The translations under genes and the position numbers were made by a program. From Oxytricha trifallax (taxonomy: Eukaryota; Ciliophora; Spirotrichea; Sporadotrichida; Oxytrichidae): a DNA stretch of 64,000 bases. This document shows, piece after piece, positions 9,953-21,904 of the stretch. Location of the stretch: positions 1-64,000 of the forward strand of contig ARYC01017196.1 of NCBI GenBank assembly GCA_000711775.1, read 5' to 3'. The notes under the pieces were generated by a model. It was not told the DNA's origin. It saw only the letters and a program-made list of their open reading frames with translations, and did not search any database. The number at the start of each line of letters is the position of its first letter. Position 1 is the stretch's first letter.

Positions 9953-10335
9953 GCATAACTATAGAAAATAAAATTATGAATGCGACTTCTACGGCTTACT
10001 CCAATGGGGGCCTGATATATGCAAGGGATGCTGCTCTAATAACAATCGAAAGCTCTACTATAAGTTATCAATCTGCATATTATTATAATTATTTTATTGA
10101 AATACTATAAAAAGAAATTAATAAAATTAAGAATATTGAAATCATTAGACAATTATTGAATTACTTTATATAATTATTTTATTGAAATTTATTTATTTAA
10201 TTATAAATTATTAATTTAAATTTGCAACTAGCTAAGGAAGTGTGGTATATTTATACCCTCACACAACTACTGCAAATGTTGTAGCATCCACTCTAATTAT
10301 AACTAATTCTAATTATTACTATCAGGACATTTAGA
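9953..10335 (+). CDS. Beta-helix MDSs (block G)
   Basis: At 9953-10085: SITIENKIMNATSTAYSNGG, then LIYARDAALITIESSTI. At 10230-10335: QGSVVYLYPHTTTANVVAST, then LIITNSNYYYQD. The first has the SNGGLIY turn; the second replaces GG with QGS. Both are typical coils of the same extracellular helix, separated by an AT-rich IES of about 145 bp. Confidence 0.75.
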
Positions 10336-11302
10336 AAAAAAATACATTTTTTTATTTATAAGTCATATTTACAAATAATAGTAATTTCGGACATTACTAA
10401 AAAGTTTTAATGTTAATTTGCTTATATTTAGCCAAATTAATAATGAAATTAAGAGAATTAATAACATCTATACGCAACCTTTATTTTATATTGTTTCATA
10501 TCTTATTTGTTTTATACAACGAGTGAATTAAATTTAGCTCATTAGTTGATTCAAAAATGAGTAAATATTTCATATAGGAAATATAATTATTAGAAGTAAT
10601 CATAAAAGATTATGGAAAATTTGTCATAAAAAATTAAAAGTTATTCATATAATCAAGCGTATTTAAAAGTTTGTGTTTTAAATAATATTTGATATTATTG
10701 ATTTAACTTGAAGATACAATTATATGCTTAACAAAAAATTAATTCACGGATATAAAAATAAGTACCAGCTACATAAAATCATTTTATAAAGCTTAAATTA
10801 TATTTAAAAACAATTTTAGGAACTAAATTTTGAACTTAATCACAAAAATGTATAATTACTTTTATATTTAAGCCAATAAATATTTAGTCGTAAATTTTAA
10901 TGAGGAAAAAAATGATTTTTAAAAGAATTGAATATTATCCAATGATCTTTGGCTAAAATTGAAGATTTATCTCGAAGTTTAACATTTATATATCGAACAT
11001 TCTTATTTTCAATACTTCAGATAAGTTATATCAATTAAATTCTTTAGAATTAGAGGAAGATTTTACTGATTAAAAAACTTAATTTATATAAGAGAAAAAT
11101 TTACTGTCTATATAATTCTATTAGATTAAATAATCTCTTTTTTATTAGAAATGTTCTATTAAGATCATATATATTTTTCAGTAAGTTTTAACTTTTAGGC
11201 ACATACAAATATACAAAATTCGTTTGATACAATTTTATTTTACATTAACCATATTAACTTTTTAAATTTGAATGTTTGAACTTTTAAATTTATTTCTAAA
11301 TT
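10336..11302. other. Long AT-rich IES
   Basis: Nearly 1 kb without a coding island or recognisable element on either strand. Confidence 0.5.
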
Positions 11303-11390
11303 AGCACAACTGAGGTAATTGATATGGATTATTCTAAAGCTAGAACAGCTACAGCAACTTCATCATTCTTTGCAGCCATTATATATTTAT
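11303..11390 (+). CDS. Beta-helix MDS (block G)
   Basis: STTEVIDMDYSKARTATATS, then SFFAAIIY. A short coil without GG. It is followed by about 420 bp of AT-rich IES. Confidence 0.65.
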
Positions 11391-11811
11391 GAAAAATAAA
11401 AGAGAATTGATAAATTAAAATGCAAAATTAAATTATTTAATCGAAAACATATAAAATAAAATGGAATAGTAATAATTAAAACATCCTCGTCATAAAAACC
11501 TATCAATCAAACTTACTGATAAATAACAAAAATTTGCAATCAAACTTTGGTAATTAGAAAAAAGATTAGAATTTTTCATCCAACCCTTTATCGACAATAA
11601 ACAGATGCTACTCTTATATTAATAAAAATGAAAAATTTTGGTTTGGAACTTACATTTTCATGAGTGTAACTGCTCCACCAGCATTTCTATAAATTAATTC
11701 CATTTTATTTTTAATCTATTTCATTTTAATTTATCAATTCTCTATTATTTTTTTCATAATTATTTATTTATAAATTATAAATTAAATTGATAATTACGTA
11801 AATAATTACTT
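11391..11811. other. AT-rich IES
   Basis: Mostly AT-rich. A short piece near 11640-11690 is slightly richer on the minus strand but too short to call. Confidence 0.4.
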
Positions 11812-11940
11812 ATGCCACACCCTTTTATGTTAAGAGTGACAAGATAAGTAGCGTGGAAATTATAAGTACAAACAATACATTTAAAGACAATGGAAATATG
11901 GCTAAATATGGTGGTATGTTCTATTCAGAAAATGCAATTT
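11812..11940 (+). CDS. Beta-helix MDS (block G)
   Basis: YATPFYVKSDKISSVEIIST, then NNTFKDNGNMAKYGGMFYSE. The KYGGMFY turn follows an NTF...N element, the usual order in this repeat. Confidence 0.8.
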
Positions 11941-12520
11941 AATATTTATTATTTCAATATCTTAAAATTAATATTTAATCGTTATAATTCTGACGTATCA
12001 AAATCATATTCATTATCATTAACAATTTAGTTGCTTAATTTAAAATTAAACCTCTAACATTAATATAAAATCTAATCAATGAAACTTAATCTGATATAAG
12101 TTTATTGTCTTCATTTTATTTCAATCAATAAATTAAAACTAAATTTTGGAATACTTTTTTGTTTTTATAAAAAAACTCAATCATTATTTAAATTACTTTT
12201 ATTTATGTAGACTAAATATCAATTTGGTTTCACTTAACAAACTTTGATTTTCACTTAGAAATGATTTTTTATTCTTTAATTTTTATTCTATATTCATTAT
12301 CATTATAAATTAAACCATTTTTATAGATTTATTTAAAGAATAAATAATGTATAAGTTAAATAGAAAGCGAGTATAAATCTATAGATATACTTTTTTTATT
12401 ATGGCATTACACACTATATAACTATATAATTAAATGCCAAGATTTTAAATCAAAACACTATATTAAAGTGATTATCATTAATCTCGACGAATTTAATATA
12501 AAATAAAATGCAATTTTCAC
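11941..12520. other. AT-rich IES
   Basis: No coding island seen. Confidence 0.5.
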
Positions 12521-13155
12521 AGATACAAACAGTACATTCAAATATTTAATAGCTTTTCAAGGAGGTGCACTATTTTTATATAATTCTAAATCTACGTTTA
12601 CAGACACCAAATTTATTTCAAATTATGCTTAAAAAGGTGGGTCCATTTTCTTGTAAGATTATTTATTAAATTTTATAATAAAGAAATACTAATTTATGAT
12701 AATACTTTAATTAATTAATGGAAATAGTATATAAAATTCATAAATTCATAAATGAAACTATAAAATATAAAAATATTAATACGATTACAAAATTATATAG
12801 GTTTTTATTCACCTACTACGTTTGTAAGTGGAGTTTCAGCAACACTAACAAAAGCATATCTTAATGGAGGATTTATGATGGTTTATTAACAACCTACTAT
12901 TCTCAAATAAAATTAAATTTGAAACAATTCCTCAAGTATTTAACATAATTAAATTACTTCGCAATAGCAATATATACATAACTTTCACGGTAGACTTAGG
13001 AAATGTAAATTTAAAGTCAATAATTTCAGACTAAGGACACGGAGGAGGATTTTATATAGATTCTACTATAATGTAGTTGCTATCTTTTTATTTGGCTGAA
13101 ATTACTTCTGTGAAGACGAGTACCAGTTTCAATGGCGGTGTTATTTTATCATTAA
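12521..13155 (+). CDS. Beta-helix MDSs (block G)
   Basis: Three MDSs. At 12521-12655: NSTFKYLIAFQGGALFLYNS, then KFISNYAQKGGSIFL. At 12799-12910: PTTFVSGVSATLTKAYLNGG, then FMMVYQQPTIL. At 12970-13155: GNVNLKSIISDQGHGGGFYI, then TSVKTSTSFNGGVIL. TAA and TAG occur in frame as Gln. All show the repeat GG-[AFV]-[LFI]-[FY]. Confidence 0.8.
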
Positions 13156-13302
13156 TTTATTTGTTTCACATTTGTTTTTTTATAATCATAACTATAATAA
13201 CACATGAAAACTTTGACTAAATTTTAAGGTAAAAATAACAATTTCTTGTTTAAATACTGGTATTTTAATCTAGTAATTTTGAATAATTTATTATGTTATT
13301 TA

Positions 13303-13560
13303 CATAGCGAATAAAGGCACATTAACAAACTAATATAGTTTTAAATCCTGCTTGATAAAGGACTTAACTGCTAAAGAAGGAAGATTTATCTATCAAATTC
13401 CAGCATCAATGGGCACACATTATTTAAACATAGAAAATTCAACTATATAGTGTAAATCTGATGCTGTTGTGTATAATGAAGATGCCGTTTTATCGAATTT
13501 TAATAGTAGATTACTGACTACAGAGGGGTCTACTATTTATGGTGGATGGCAATTGAATCT
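13303..13560 (+). CDS. Beta-helix MDS (block G)
   Basis: A long open MDS: ANKGTLTNQYSFKSCLIKDL, then TAKEGRFIYQIPASMGTHYL and, at the end, EGSTIYGGWQL. GG is partly replaced by EGR or EGS. Richer composition ends sharply at about 13560, where AT-rich IES resumes. Confidence 0.8.
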
Positions 13561-13764
13561 AACTACAATAATATTCTTTATTATTAAATAAATTCAATAG
13601 GAAGGTATTAAGAAGAAATACTTAGCCAAATTTTAAACTTAAAGTTAAAATTAGCTTTTCTATGTTTATTATTATTAATATAATAAGGTAAAAATAAGTA
13701 AAAACTACTTCCTCTTACTATTTATTTAAAATACTTTAATAACTACAAAGTACAATTATTTCTA
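13561..13764. other. AT-rich IES
   Basis: No coding signal. Confidence 0.45.
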
Positions 13765-13935
13765 ATATTGCTATTCATCTGGTACAAATGCAGTGTTGAT
13801 GAATTTAAATTCTGGTAGTACTATGTAAGATACAGGTAGTATCATTAGATATAACTTTGGCTTGAATGGTGCTGCAATTAAATGTACGAAATGTGCTGCT
13901 CTTACGTTTACGTCATCAGCATTTTATTTTATTTA
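13765..13935 (+). CDS. Beta-helix MDS (block G)
   Basis: YCYSSGTNAVLMNLNSGSTM, then QDTGSIIRYNFGLNGAAIKC and TKCAALTF. NGAAIKCTKC corresponds to the GGAIYCxxC variant that recurs at several places in the window. Confidence 0.8.
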
Positions 13936-14119
13936 ATTTATTCTTTATAATAAATAAACTTATTAATATTTATTCACTAATTCGCTTATTTTAAGCAAGT
14001 CGTTTTAAATGATTTCATTTATTTAATGAAAAAAATAATTAAATAATTTTTATATTCATTTTTTAAGCATTCCTATAAATATATATGTTAATTACTTGTA
14101 GATTTCTTATAGATTTTGA
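13936..14119. other. AT-rich IES
   Basis: No coding signal. Confidence 0.45.
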
Positions 14120-14500
14120 TTCATATATTTTAATGGAAACATTTTACAATAACTATTCTCCGCAAGGTCCTGTTCTCTGGATTTTAGACTCTTCCTATAA
14201 TGATTATTAGGAATCAACTTTCACAAATGTTCAAATTTACAACAATGAAGCGCTCCATGCCACATCATCTCAGCAGGGTCTTGGGGGAGCTATTTACATT
14301 TATATTATTATGATGTTTATATAAATAATAGTACATATACTGATGCATTATATGTGTATTTAAAAAATTATTACATATCAGAAACATCGGGAAGTAGTGG
14401 AATATAAACACAAACTCTTACTTTCTTAAATTGCTATACTATCACTAATCTAAAAGCTTATATGGGTGGATTCATATAAACCCGTGGTTTAATTTAAAAT
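14120..14500 (+). CDS. Beta-helix MDS (block G)
   Basis: This segment includes METFYNNYSPQGPVLWILDS, then NEALHATSSQQGLGGAIYIY in one frame. After about 14305 the reading is carried by a shifted frame (YIYYYDVYINNSTYTDALYV), so a small IES or a 1-nt difference may lie near 14300. It ends near TNLKAYMGGFIQTRG. Confidence 0.65.
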
Positions 14501-14869
14501 AAGCATTTAAAATTGAAGTAAAATATCATAATTTGTATTGATATTCTATATTTTGTTAATGAAATATCCAGGAAACTATTGTTTAAGATACTTTAAAATT
14601 TACAGATTTATAGAAGTCCATAATTTTAAAAGTTTCTTTTCTAAACATATTAAATTAAGATCAAAGTTTTTATATTTTAAAAAAAATTATATTAAATTTG
14701 ACATACTAAAACAAAGATTACATTAGAAATATAAAAAATTTAAAGAATAAAATTGAAATTACGTTATATTTGATTTAAAATATCGAAGATTGCCTAAAAA
14801 TAATATTTGCTGATCTCTTTATTTATTCTAATTAAAAGCCAATTTTAATAATTCATATAAACTTTCTTA
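14501..14869. other. AT-rich IES
   Basis: AT-rich. It carries open frames by chance but no family motif. Confidence 0.45.
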
Positions 14870-15640
14870 AATTAAATGGTTCTTGGGTTTATGTGGCAAG
14901 TTCAAAAACAAATATAGTAATTTATAGTAGTGAAATAAGTAATATTTCTGCCACATCTATGGGTGGTAAACTTACATACATTTATTTTATTTTGTAAAAA
15001 ATTTACGAATTGAATTCTATGTTATTTAATTAAATATGATATCTATTACTTCAAGTAAATTTCACTAATTTAAAGTTTATGATATATACAACCTAATTAT
15101 AATCCCTAACTATTTCAAGTAATACTTAGGTTACGGATGTAGTAAGCAAAGAAGGAAGTATGATCTATTCGATGGCTGAGAGTGCAACATTTACATTTGA
15201 TACCCTCACTCTACAATCCCTAAATTAAATTAGCAAAATCCAATATTCCAAGTGTTATTAGTACTGATTTCATTTTATTGCCGTATTTAAGAACTATTTT
15301 TAAGAATGCAATTCAACTTTCAACCAGACAGACGGTTATGAAATGCTAAGTTTGGATTATGAATCGGGGCAGAGTTATAAATACACCTCTGCAATTTATA
15401 TAGACACCGCACTTCTAGTCACGTCAACTGACAGCACCTATTAATATTGTGGTTTTAATAAGTTAGGTGGTGTCTTTTCACTATACAACACTTAGTTGAA
15501 TGATACATCGTCAACATATTAATACAATACTGCTCATTATGGAGGGGTTATCAATGCTATATTATCAAAGGTTTATATCAAAAGCTCAACCTTTACTTAT
15601 AACTATGCATATAGAGGGGGAGTTGTTTATAATTAAAATA
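14870..15640 (+). CDS. Beta-helix MDSs (block G)
   Basis: At 14870-14970: LNGSWVYVASSKTNIVIYSS, then EISNISATSMGG. At 15075-15235: VTDVVSKEGSMIYSMAESAT, then FTFDTLTL. At 15262-15640: ECNSTFNQTDGYEMLSLDYE, then YNTAHYGGVINAILSKVYIK and SSTFTYNYAYRGGVVYN. The long last MDS shows three successive helix coils with GG turns about 30-40 residues apart. Confidence 0.75.
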
Positions 15641-16495
15641 TGAAAGTTAAATTAATTTATAATTTTATCTTTGTTATAGTTAAGTAGCATACTAATAATA
15701 TAAAAATTTATAATTTGAGAATATATTTTAGCACCTCCTTTTTCTATGGTAAAGATCTAGAATTCACTTATAATTAAGCCTTAACATCAGCTGGAGTTAT
15801 TTACGTATCAACTGAATCTATTATAATATTGCTAAAATACAAAAGAATAAGAAATATTAAAAATTAAACATACTAAAAACAGTCACTAATTGATAATTGT
15901 AAATATCATTAGAGATAATTACAAAAAATGTCATAGTATAAAGAGCATTATACAACTTTTTTTTGTAAAATACAAACTAACCATAATTATTACTAATATT
16001 AATTTTTTAAAATTTAAATTTTTCAAAATCATTCTATGTGAACGAAGTAGGTTTTGTATTTTTGAAATGGTTAATATTTGTATAGGCTTAGAATTATTAG
16101 AGTTTCATCTGTATTGCTTTCTTATAAATTTGAACTTTAAGCATTATATTTTCTGCTAATTTCCTAAAATTTAATTTTATTTCTATTCTTTTCGTTTGCG
16201 GTAGCATTATCTTCAAGTATGTAAATATTATGTTTGTGTAAATAAAATAAAGGTAGTTTAAAAATGAGGATATCTAAATTTTATTACTTACTGCTGTTGT
16301 TGGGGGATAAAACCTTTCTATTCCATTTTTATTTTTACATATAAAATTATATCCAGTTTTAATTTATGTTAATCACAATTTTTAATTTCAAAAAATTTTC
16401 ATATAATATTATATAAATTATTATTGATTAAAAATGTAGATTAAATGGTTTTTAGTGCATACTATAAATAAAATTAATGAATCATTTATATAATT
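15641..16495. other. AT-rich IES with one short MDS
   Basis: Between 15730 and 15830 a short plus segment (TSFFYGKDLEFTYNQALTSA, then GVIYVSTESI) is clearly family coding. The remainder is AT-rich IES. Confidence 0.55.
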
Positions 16496-17640
16496 AGAAG
16501 CATCGATTTTCCAGAATAACTTGGCCGATGAGAATTCAGTAATAGAAATTATAGGTGGGTCTCAAGACACCTACTCATTGATTAGTAGCACATATTTCGA
16601 GGAAAACACTGCTAGATTAAACACTTTATCGTTTTTATACGCTTTAGCAAAGATAGATAATTGCTACTTTTAGAACAGTATATAAAACTTTAATACATTT
16701 GAAAAAATGAATAAAAATTTTGTTTTTGATGGTGAGATTTTAATGTATTAAACATTTATAGAACAATTACGCTGATGAAAGATCGAAAAATATTTTCATT
16801 GGATTTTCTACAGTTTACATAACATCATCAACTTTTAAAGATAAAGTGTAATGTAATTAATTGTCATTGCTTTAAGATTAATTACACGCTATATATAAAT
16901 TTACCATTGAGTTCTCATTTTTAGAATTATCATTTTGACTTACTTGTTATTACAATCAGAAATTCATCCCATCTAGTTTTTTGTATTATTTTATAACATT
17001 ATAGCATGATGATATGTTATAATTTATTTGAGATTTTTCATTAACTAATTTAGATAAAGTGCGCACAAATGCAGCTACATTGAGTTTAAGTGATGGTACT
17101 CAAGGATCATACATATTTGCAAAAGTTATAAATTATCAGCAATTTTATTTATAGAATCTATTTTTAATTTATATAATTATGAAATATTAACAATATTTGC
17201 TATTTTAGATGTATACCTGTACATCACAAAATGCAATTTCTACAATGGGATCTCTTCTTAAGGTGGTGCAATCTATATTTCAAAACATTAAATTATAGTA
17301 TAATCCTTATAGGTTATAAGTAAGTATGTATTGAGATATAAAATTATATTCAAATAAAATTTCAGGAGAGGCCTATGTCTATATAAAATAATCAACATTC
17401 TAAAATAATTACGCATCAACTTCTGGAGGGGCAATTTACGGTTCCGGTTTTGGTGAGCTTCAAATTACTTAAAGCTCCAAATTTTCTAATAATTATGGGT
17501 ACAGCGATGGTCACGATATTTATGCAACTAATTCTCTGAAAATATTCAATATTTCACAGACTAGTTTTGATAATAAATTGGCTGATACTTCGATTTATGT
17601 CTCCAAATTAGGCTTTTCTATGTCTTTAAATAATAAATTG
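16496..17640 (+). CDS. Beta-helix MDSs (block G)
   Basis: Several MDSs: 16496-16675 (QNNLADENSVIEIIGGSQDT, then YSLISSTYFEENTARLNTLS), 16745-16850, 17053-17125 (VRTNAATLSLSDGTQGSYIF), 17205-17290 (CNFYNGISSQGGAIYISKH) and 17365-17640 (FQNNYASTSGGAIYGSGFGE, then LQITQSSKFSNNYG). The GGAIY turns are strongest towards the end. The gaps are AT-rich IES with pointers I did not resolve. Confidence 0.7.
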
Positions 17641-17657
17641 CAATAAATTTAGGATTT

Positions 17658-18135
17658 TAGATTAGATTTATATAAAATTCTTGTTTCTAAGATTGTATTG
17701 CAGTAAATTTATAAATTTAACTATGTCCTACACATCAATGATAAACATGTATGGTGGCGATTCCAACTACGGAGGCGCCTTAAGATGCATAGATTGCCAG
17801 TATATTGATATTTCTCAATCCAATTTCACAAACATTTTATTCATACTAATTACAACACCTTATTATACAATTCTCCCTATATTTAACCATAGAATTTTAT
17901 TTAAAAAACATGAAAGCAATCTATGGTGGAGCAATTTCAATAGAAGAAGACGACACAAACAAAAAAACAGTTGCGACCTCATCCAAATACAAAATACACA
18001 ATTGCATATTTTAGAATGCGACCAGTAACTTGGGTGGAGCACTATACCTTAACAACCCATAGAATTTGATTATTAGCAATTGCACTTTTAATAATAATAA
18101 GGCTACTACGTCCACAGATTCATCTCTTTAGGAAC
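17658..18135 (+). CDS. Beta-helix MDSs (block G)
   Basis: The segment reads SYTSMINMYGGDSNYGGALR, then CIDCQYIDISQSNFTNIL, and later in a second frame MKAIYGGAISIEEDDTNKKT, then NLGGALYLNNPQNLIISNCT. The frame change near 17850 suggests a small IES or intron. Two GGA-[ILR] turns and a CIDC pair place it at the distal end of the helix. Confidence 0.75.
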
Positions 18136-18184
18136 TTTCTAATTTATAAATTATTGAATTTATATAAATAGCTCCCTATATTTT

Positions 18185-18570
18185 CAATAAAGGTATAAAA
18201 TTCTGGGTCAGGTGGTGCAATATATTACACTTGCAATTAAGCCTACCTGAACTGCAAAGTCTAAATAACCCAAAACACCTCACTCTCAAATAATTATGCA
18301 AGCATCAAGGGAGGTGCGATCCACTGGGAAACACTTGAACCTGTCTTTACTAGTGTATTTTAAGATACCATATATTATTTGAACTTAAATTGGGAAAATT
18401 AAGTATTTATATATATTATTATTTAAATGAAGTGTAAAGTATAGCAGCAACAAAGCCCTACTCTATGGAAATGATGTCTCATGTTTTGCTTAGAGATTAG
18501 CAACTGTGAACTCAACCTACTATAACTCATTCCTAGCAGAGAGATCAACTGATGAAGAAAGTTTGAGATA
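18185..18570 (+). CDS. Distal beta-helix MDSs (block G)
   Basis: At 18190-18370: YNSGSGGAIYYTCNQAYLNC, then IKGGAIHWETLEPVFTSVFQ. At 18440-18570: YSSNKALLYGNDVSCFAQRL, then ATVNSTYYNSFLAERSTDEE. In the second, helix repeats give way to the linker before the Cys module. Confidence 0.75.
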
Positions 18571-18639
18571 ACTATAATTTAATTTAATTTTAAAAACATA
18601 AGTCATTAATGAATAAATTATATACTATTATTATCAAGA

Positions 18640-19140
18640 TAGCTATAGACTACAAGCACTTCTTCACAATTAGTTACAGACACATCTATCAAGAGCCAGT
18701 AGAGTGGTGGATATATACCAACTACTTATATGGGTTTAGTCGATAAATATGGTCAGATTGTAGGTTCCGATTCAAGTTCCAAGATTAGAGCTATCGTTGA
18801 TACTGATTTCACGAAGAATAACAACAGCGCCAATTCTTATCCACCAGTTATTGTTATTTTTTGCAAAAAGCCTATAAATTTCAAGTAAATGCCTTTTAAG
18901 AATATTAATACACAAATATTGAGGGTTCAACTTAATTCTAGGTGTCTTTTGGAGTTGTCTCAATCACAGGGATATAACTCACAGCTACTCCAGGCTACAA
19001 TTTCAGTTTAAGTTTCACAACAGATGGCATTGACACTTCCAAAAAATCTAACAAGGATTACTTAAGTGAATAGAAACGTAGTGATTTTGATTTCAGACTA
19101 TATGTGGGTTTGAGGGAATGTGCAGTGGGAGAGTATTGTA
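18640..19140 (+). CDS. Membrane-proximal beta-sandwich-like segment (block G)
   Basis: QSGGYIPTTYMGLVDKYGQI, then VGSDSSSKIRAIVDTDFTKN, and later GVVSITGIQLTATPGYNFSL and RLYVGLRECAVGE. This is the conserved stretch that in ciliate proteins of this type joins the GG helix to the Cys-rich CTECSSG module. A break near 18850 suggests a small IES. Confidence 0.75.
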
Positions 19141-19198
19141 AATTAAATCTTTAATAAATATTACAGTTACGTTTTGATAACCTTGATATAAATTATAA

Positions 19199-19735
19199 TC
19201 TATTCAACAATAATTCACATCAAATGGCAAATGCACAGAATGCTCGTCAGGTTCAAGCTACTCAATAACTCAAATGAAATCACCTGGAAATTGTGTAACG
19301 TGTCCCACTACTAAAGCTGTTTGTTACGGTGGTTCAAACATAGGCCCGAAGCCAGGTTACTGGAGAAAAAATAATTACACCAGCACTTTCATTAAATGTT
19401 TATACACAGAGGCTTGTCTTGGTATGGTAGCTCCTGATTATAATCCCATAGGTTCTTGTTTTGATGGTTACCAGGGAATTTATAGTATCTATTTTACATA
19501 AAAAATTTTACAGTCTTTTCCTATAGAAAGTAAAATTTGACAATTCTATGCGCTGATTGCTAAGTTGGCTATTCAAGAACAGGCGACTATGAATGTTCAA
19601 TTTGCCCAGAGGAATCAGTAAATATTGTAAGAATCAGTGGAATTATACTTTTGGCTATTATTTTGGTAGTTTTTATGATTAAAAGTACACTTGCCGGTGC
19701 TAAAGATCAAAATAATGTTACTAGTATATACACGA
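19199..19735 (+). CDS. Cys-rich module and first membrane segment (block G)
   Basis: It reads GKCTECSSGSSYSITQMKSP, then GNCVTCPTTKAVCYGGSNIG, PKPGYWRKNN and SCFDGYQG. After removal of an IES bounded by AATT (19477-19480 and 19542-19545) it continues ILCADCQVGYSRTGDYECSI. TM1 follows: RISGIILLAIILVVFMIKST. The Cys spacing (CxxC pairs) resembles EGF/GCC2-like modules next to the membrane. This is the best conserved part of the window. Confidence 0.9.
19477..19541. other. IES bounded by AATT
   Basis: A 65-bp AT-rich insert in the Cys module, with AATT at 19477-19480 and again at 19542-19545. Keeping one copy restores YQGILCADCQ. Confidence 0.85.
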
Positions 19736-19804
19736 AAACATTTAATATGTGCAATATTTAGCTTAAAATTTGACAGAAAAAAGATAAATAAATCATTAAT
19801 TAGA

Positions 19805-20376
19805 TACACTAAAATCTTGATGAATCACATTTAGCTGATTATGTTGACGGCCTCTTTTGACTTTAAATGGCCAAAGCTAATTCTTGAATTTTTCGATTCT
19901 TCAAAGCCAGTGGCACAAGCATCAAATTAAATAGTTTCCTTTGATTGCTTTCTTGATAATAGAAAGAGTCAAACATATTCAAATTAATTTTTAGTTGTTG
20001 CTATGTTAATTTTGATATTATAAGCACAATTTATTCAGATAAGAGATTATTGTATAATACTTATATGAAATTAAAGAGTAACACTGATTCCTCATCTACA
20101 AGGCTTTTCTTCTATAAGTTAATTATGATTTCTATTATACCATTCATATGTGCTATTCTATCAATTTAATAAAGAAAATTAATAAATATAATTATAAAAC
20201 CCCAAACAATAAAATTCATTTAGATTGCAAGTTTTGGCTTTTGGTATTTATATTGGAACATTAAAAAGAAGAGTTTTTAGTACTTAGGGAAAGCCATCTC
20301 AACTCTGATTATTCTCTTATTTTTGGTTCACCCCTCAATCGTCCAAAATATGTTCTATAACTTTAAGTGCATGGAT
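19805..20376 (+). CDS. Membrane-domain MDSs 1 (block G)
   Basis: ILMNHIQLIMLTASFDFKWP, then SFDCFLDN. An IES spans about 19960-20070. The next segment reads SSSTRLFFYKLIMISIIPFI. After another gap come FGFWYLYWNIKKKSFQYLGK and AISTLIILLFLVHPSIVQNM. The motifs HPSIVQNMFYNFKC and FDFKWP are typical of the ciliate multi-pass domain in this family. About three hydrophobic segments are visible. Function is unknown; it anchors the extracellular helix in the membrane. Confidence 0.8.
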
Positions 20377-20455
20377 ATTTCCTCAAAAACACTATTTTTT
20401 TCATAGCAATTCCTGAGCAGTTTATTATAGGAATTATTAAAGTTATATCATTTTT
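20371..20455. other. IES bounded by ATGGAT
   Basis: ATGGAT at 20371-20376 recurs at 20456-20461. Removing one copy and the 79 bp between them gives FKCMDVDGEQRVKNDLQVFC in frame. Confidence 0.9.
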
Positions 20456-20825
20456 ATGGATGTAGACGGTGAATAAAGAGTGAAAAACGACCTCTAAGTT
20501 TTCTGCAACAACGCCACTCACAAGCTCTTCTCATACTTCGTGGCAGTCCCCTCTATAATATGTTGGGGTATTGGAATCCCCTTTTTCGCTCTAAGTCTCC
20601 TTATAAAAGTGCGATCCAAGCTAGACAGACTGGACATCAAGGAGAAATATGGGTTCTTGATTAGGGGGTACAGAAAGGAATTCTACTATTGGGAAATCGT
20701 CATTATGTATAGGAAGATTGTGCTTATTATTATATCAGTGTTTGTTAGTGCGTTTGGAGTCATTAGCTAGGCGCTCATTGTGTTTTTGTTGTTAATTGCT
20801 TTCTTCTTCCTTAACTCTAAATACC
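20456..20825 (+). CDS. Membrane-domain MDS 2 (block G)
   Basis: DVDGEQRVKNDLQVFCNNAT, then HKLFSYFVAVPSIICWGIGI, PFFALSLLIKVRSKLDRLDI, KEKYGFLIRGYRKEFYYWEI and VIMYRKIVLIIISVFVSAFG. The loop RLDIKEKYGFLIRGYRKEFYYWE is a hallmark of this ciliate family. It holds three to four hydrophobic segments and ends at pointer AAATACC (20819-20825). Confidence 0.9.
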
Positions 20826-21007
20826 TTATTTTATTTATAGAGTATAAAAGTGGGAAAATTATTGCTATTTATAAGATTAAACCCAATTTTCCAATAAAAA
20901 CAATCCTAAGTATTTGAATTAAACTGATTTATTGCATTTTTTCTATCATTATTATATCTGATAGATTTTTCTTTTTAACTATTTATTTCAAGTTTTTTTT
21001 ATGAATA
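20819..21007. other. IES bounded by AAATACC
   Basis: AAATACC at 20819-20825 and 21008-21014. Excision joins LNSKY to RPFSTTSLNDLELMS in frame. The interior is AT-rich. Confidence 0.9.
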
Positions 21008-21202
21008 AAATACCGACCATTCTCAACGACTTCACTAAACGATCTTGAACTGATGTCCCTAGTCACCTCAATTATCTCAGTTTACTGCGGTCTCTTCTTC
21101 GTGAGTAATCTCGACTCAAGCTACATCAAAGACATCCCTGAGTTAAGCAGCAAGGCCCTTGTTCTTAATGATGCAACAGAATTGTTCTTCTTCGCTGTTA
21201 TA
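21008..21202 (+). CDS. Membrane-domain MDS 3 (block G)
   Basis: KYRPFSTTSLNDLELMSLVT, then SIISVYCGLFFVSNLDSSYI and DATELFFFAVI. Two further hydrophobic segments. It ends at a probable GT...AG intron that starts at 21203. Confidence 0.85.
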
Positions 21203-21271
21203 GTAAACTTCTCCCATATTTATATAGACATATTAATTAAAAATTAATTAAAAATAGATATAATAAAGTAA
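21203..21271 (+). other. Probable intron
   Basis: It starts GTAAACTTC and ends AATTAG. Removing it joins FFFAVI to EYMELGLIANIVFLAYWLAQ in frame. An IES is an alternative, but no matching repeat is seen at the two ends. Confidence 0.55.
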
Positions 21272-21800
21272 TTAGGAATATATGGAATTAGGTTTAATAG
21301 CGAACATCGTGTTCTTAGCTTATTGGTTAGCCTAGATGTACCAAGAAATTAAGAATAAGATAAGGAAAGCTATACCTAAGATCTACATGATAGTATTTTA
21401 ATATATTTATAGATAATAAAATATGAATTTAAAACAAATATTAAAATAAAGTTTCATAAAGAATAAAGTCTATAGTGTGTCTTTGTGGAAATAAGTAGAG
21501 ACTAATATATGAGATATAGTCTAGGCAGATGTGGGAAGAATCTGAAATACTCAAAGAAGAGTTTTAATAATCATTAAATTTATTATCGTTATTATATAAT
21601 TATTTCTTCATTTTTAAAACGTAGATACTAACTGCTTTATATGAAAAAGTTAACTTATATTTATTATAATTTGTACCGCTTTAATTAAGTATAAATGTAT
21701 GTTTTTAGAGTTCTTAAAGCGCTTAACATTATTAAAGAATATGTACTATAAAGGGGATTTATTACTGACTTCTAAAAATCTTGAGAAATTGGCTTATTAC
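21272..21800 (+). CDS. Last membrane segment and juxtamembrane MDSs (block G)
   Basis: At 21272-21390: GLIANIVFLAYWLAQMYQEI, then KNKIRKAIPKIYMI. At 21465-21570: IVCLCGNKQRLIYEIQSRQM, then WEESEILKEEF. At 21705-21825: FLKRLTLLKNMYYKGDLLLT. The K/R-rich stretch after the last hydrophobic segment suggests the cytoplasmic side. The segments are separated by short AT-rich IESs or introns. Confidence 0.75.
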
Positions 21801-21904
21801 CTGTAAAAAGATAGATTGCTTAAATTTGCAGGAATGCATATATTTATTTCAATTTTTTAAAAAATCATAATTTCTTAATAAATATTATGAATTTAATTGT
21901 ATAA

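Noticed and set aside
15890-16159. Plus ORF of 89 codons
   Set aside because: Lies in an AT-rich IES. Composition is I/N/F/K-rich with no family motif, unlike the neighbouring MDSs.
18772-18963. Minus ORF of 63 codons
   Set aside because: Shadow of the plus-strand membrane-proximal coding segment.
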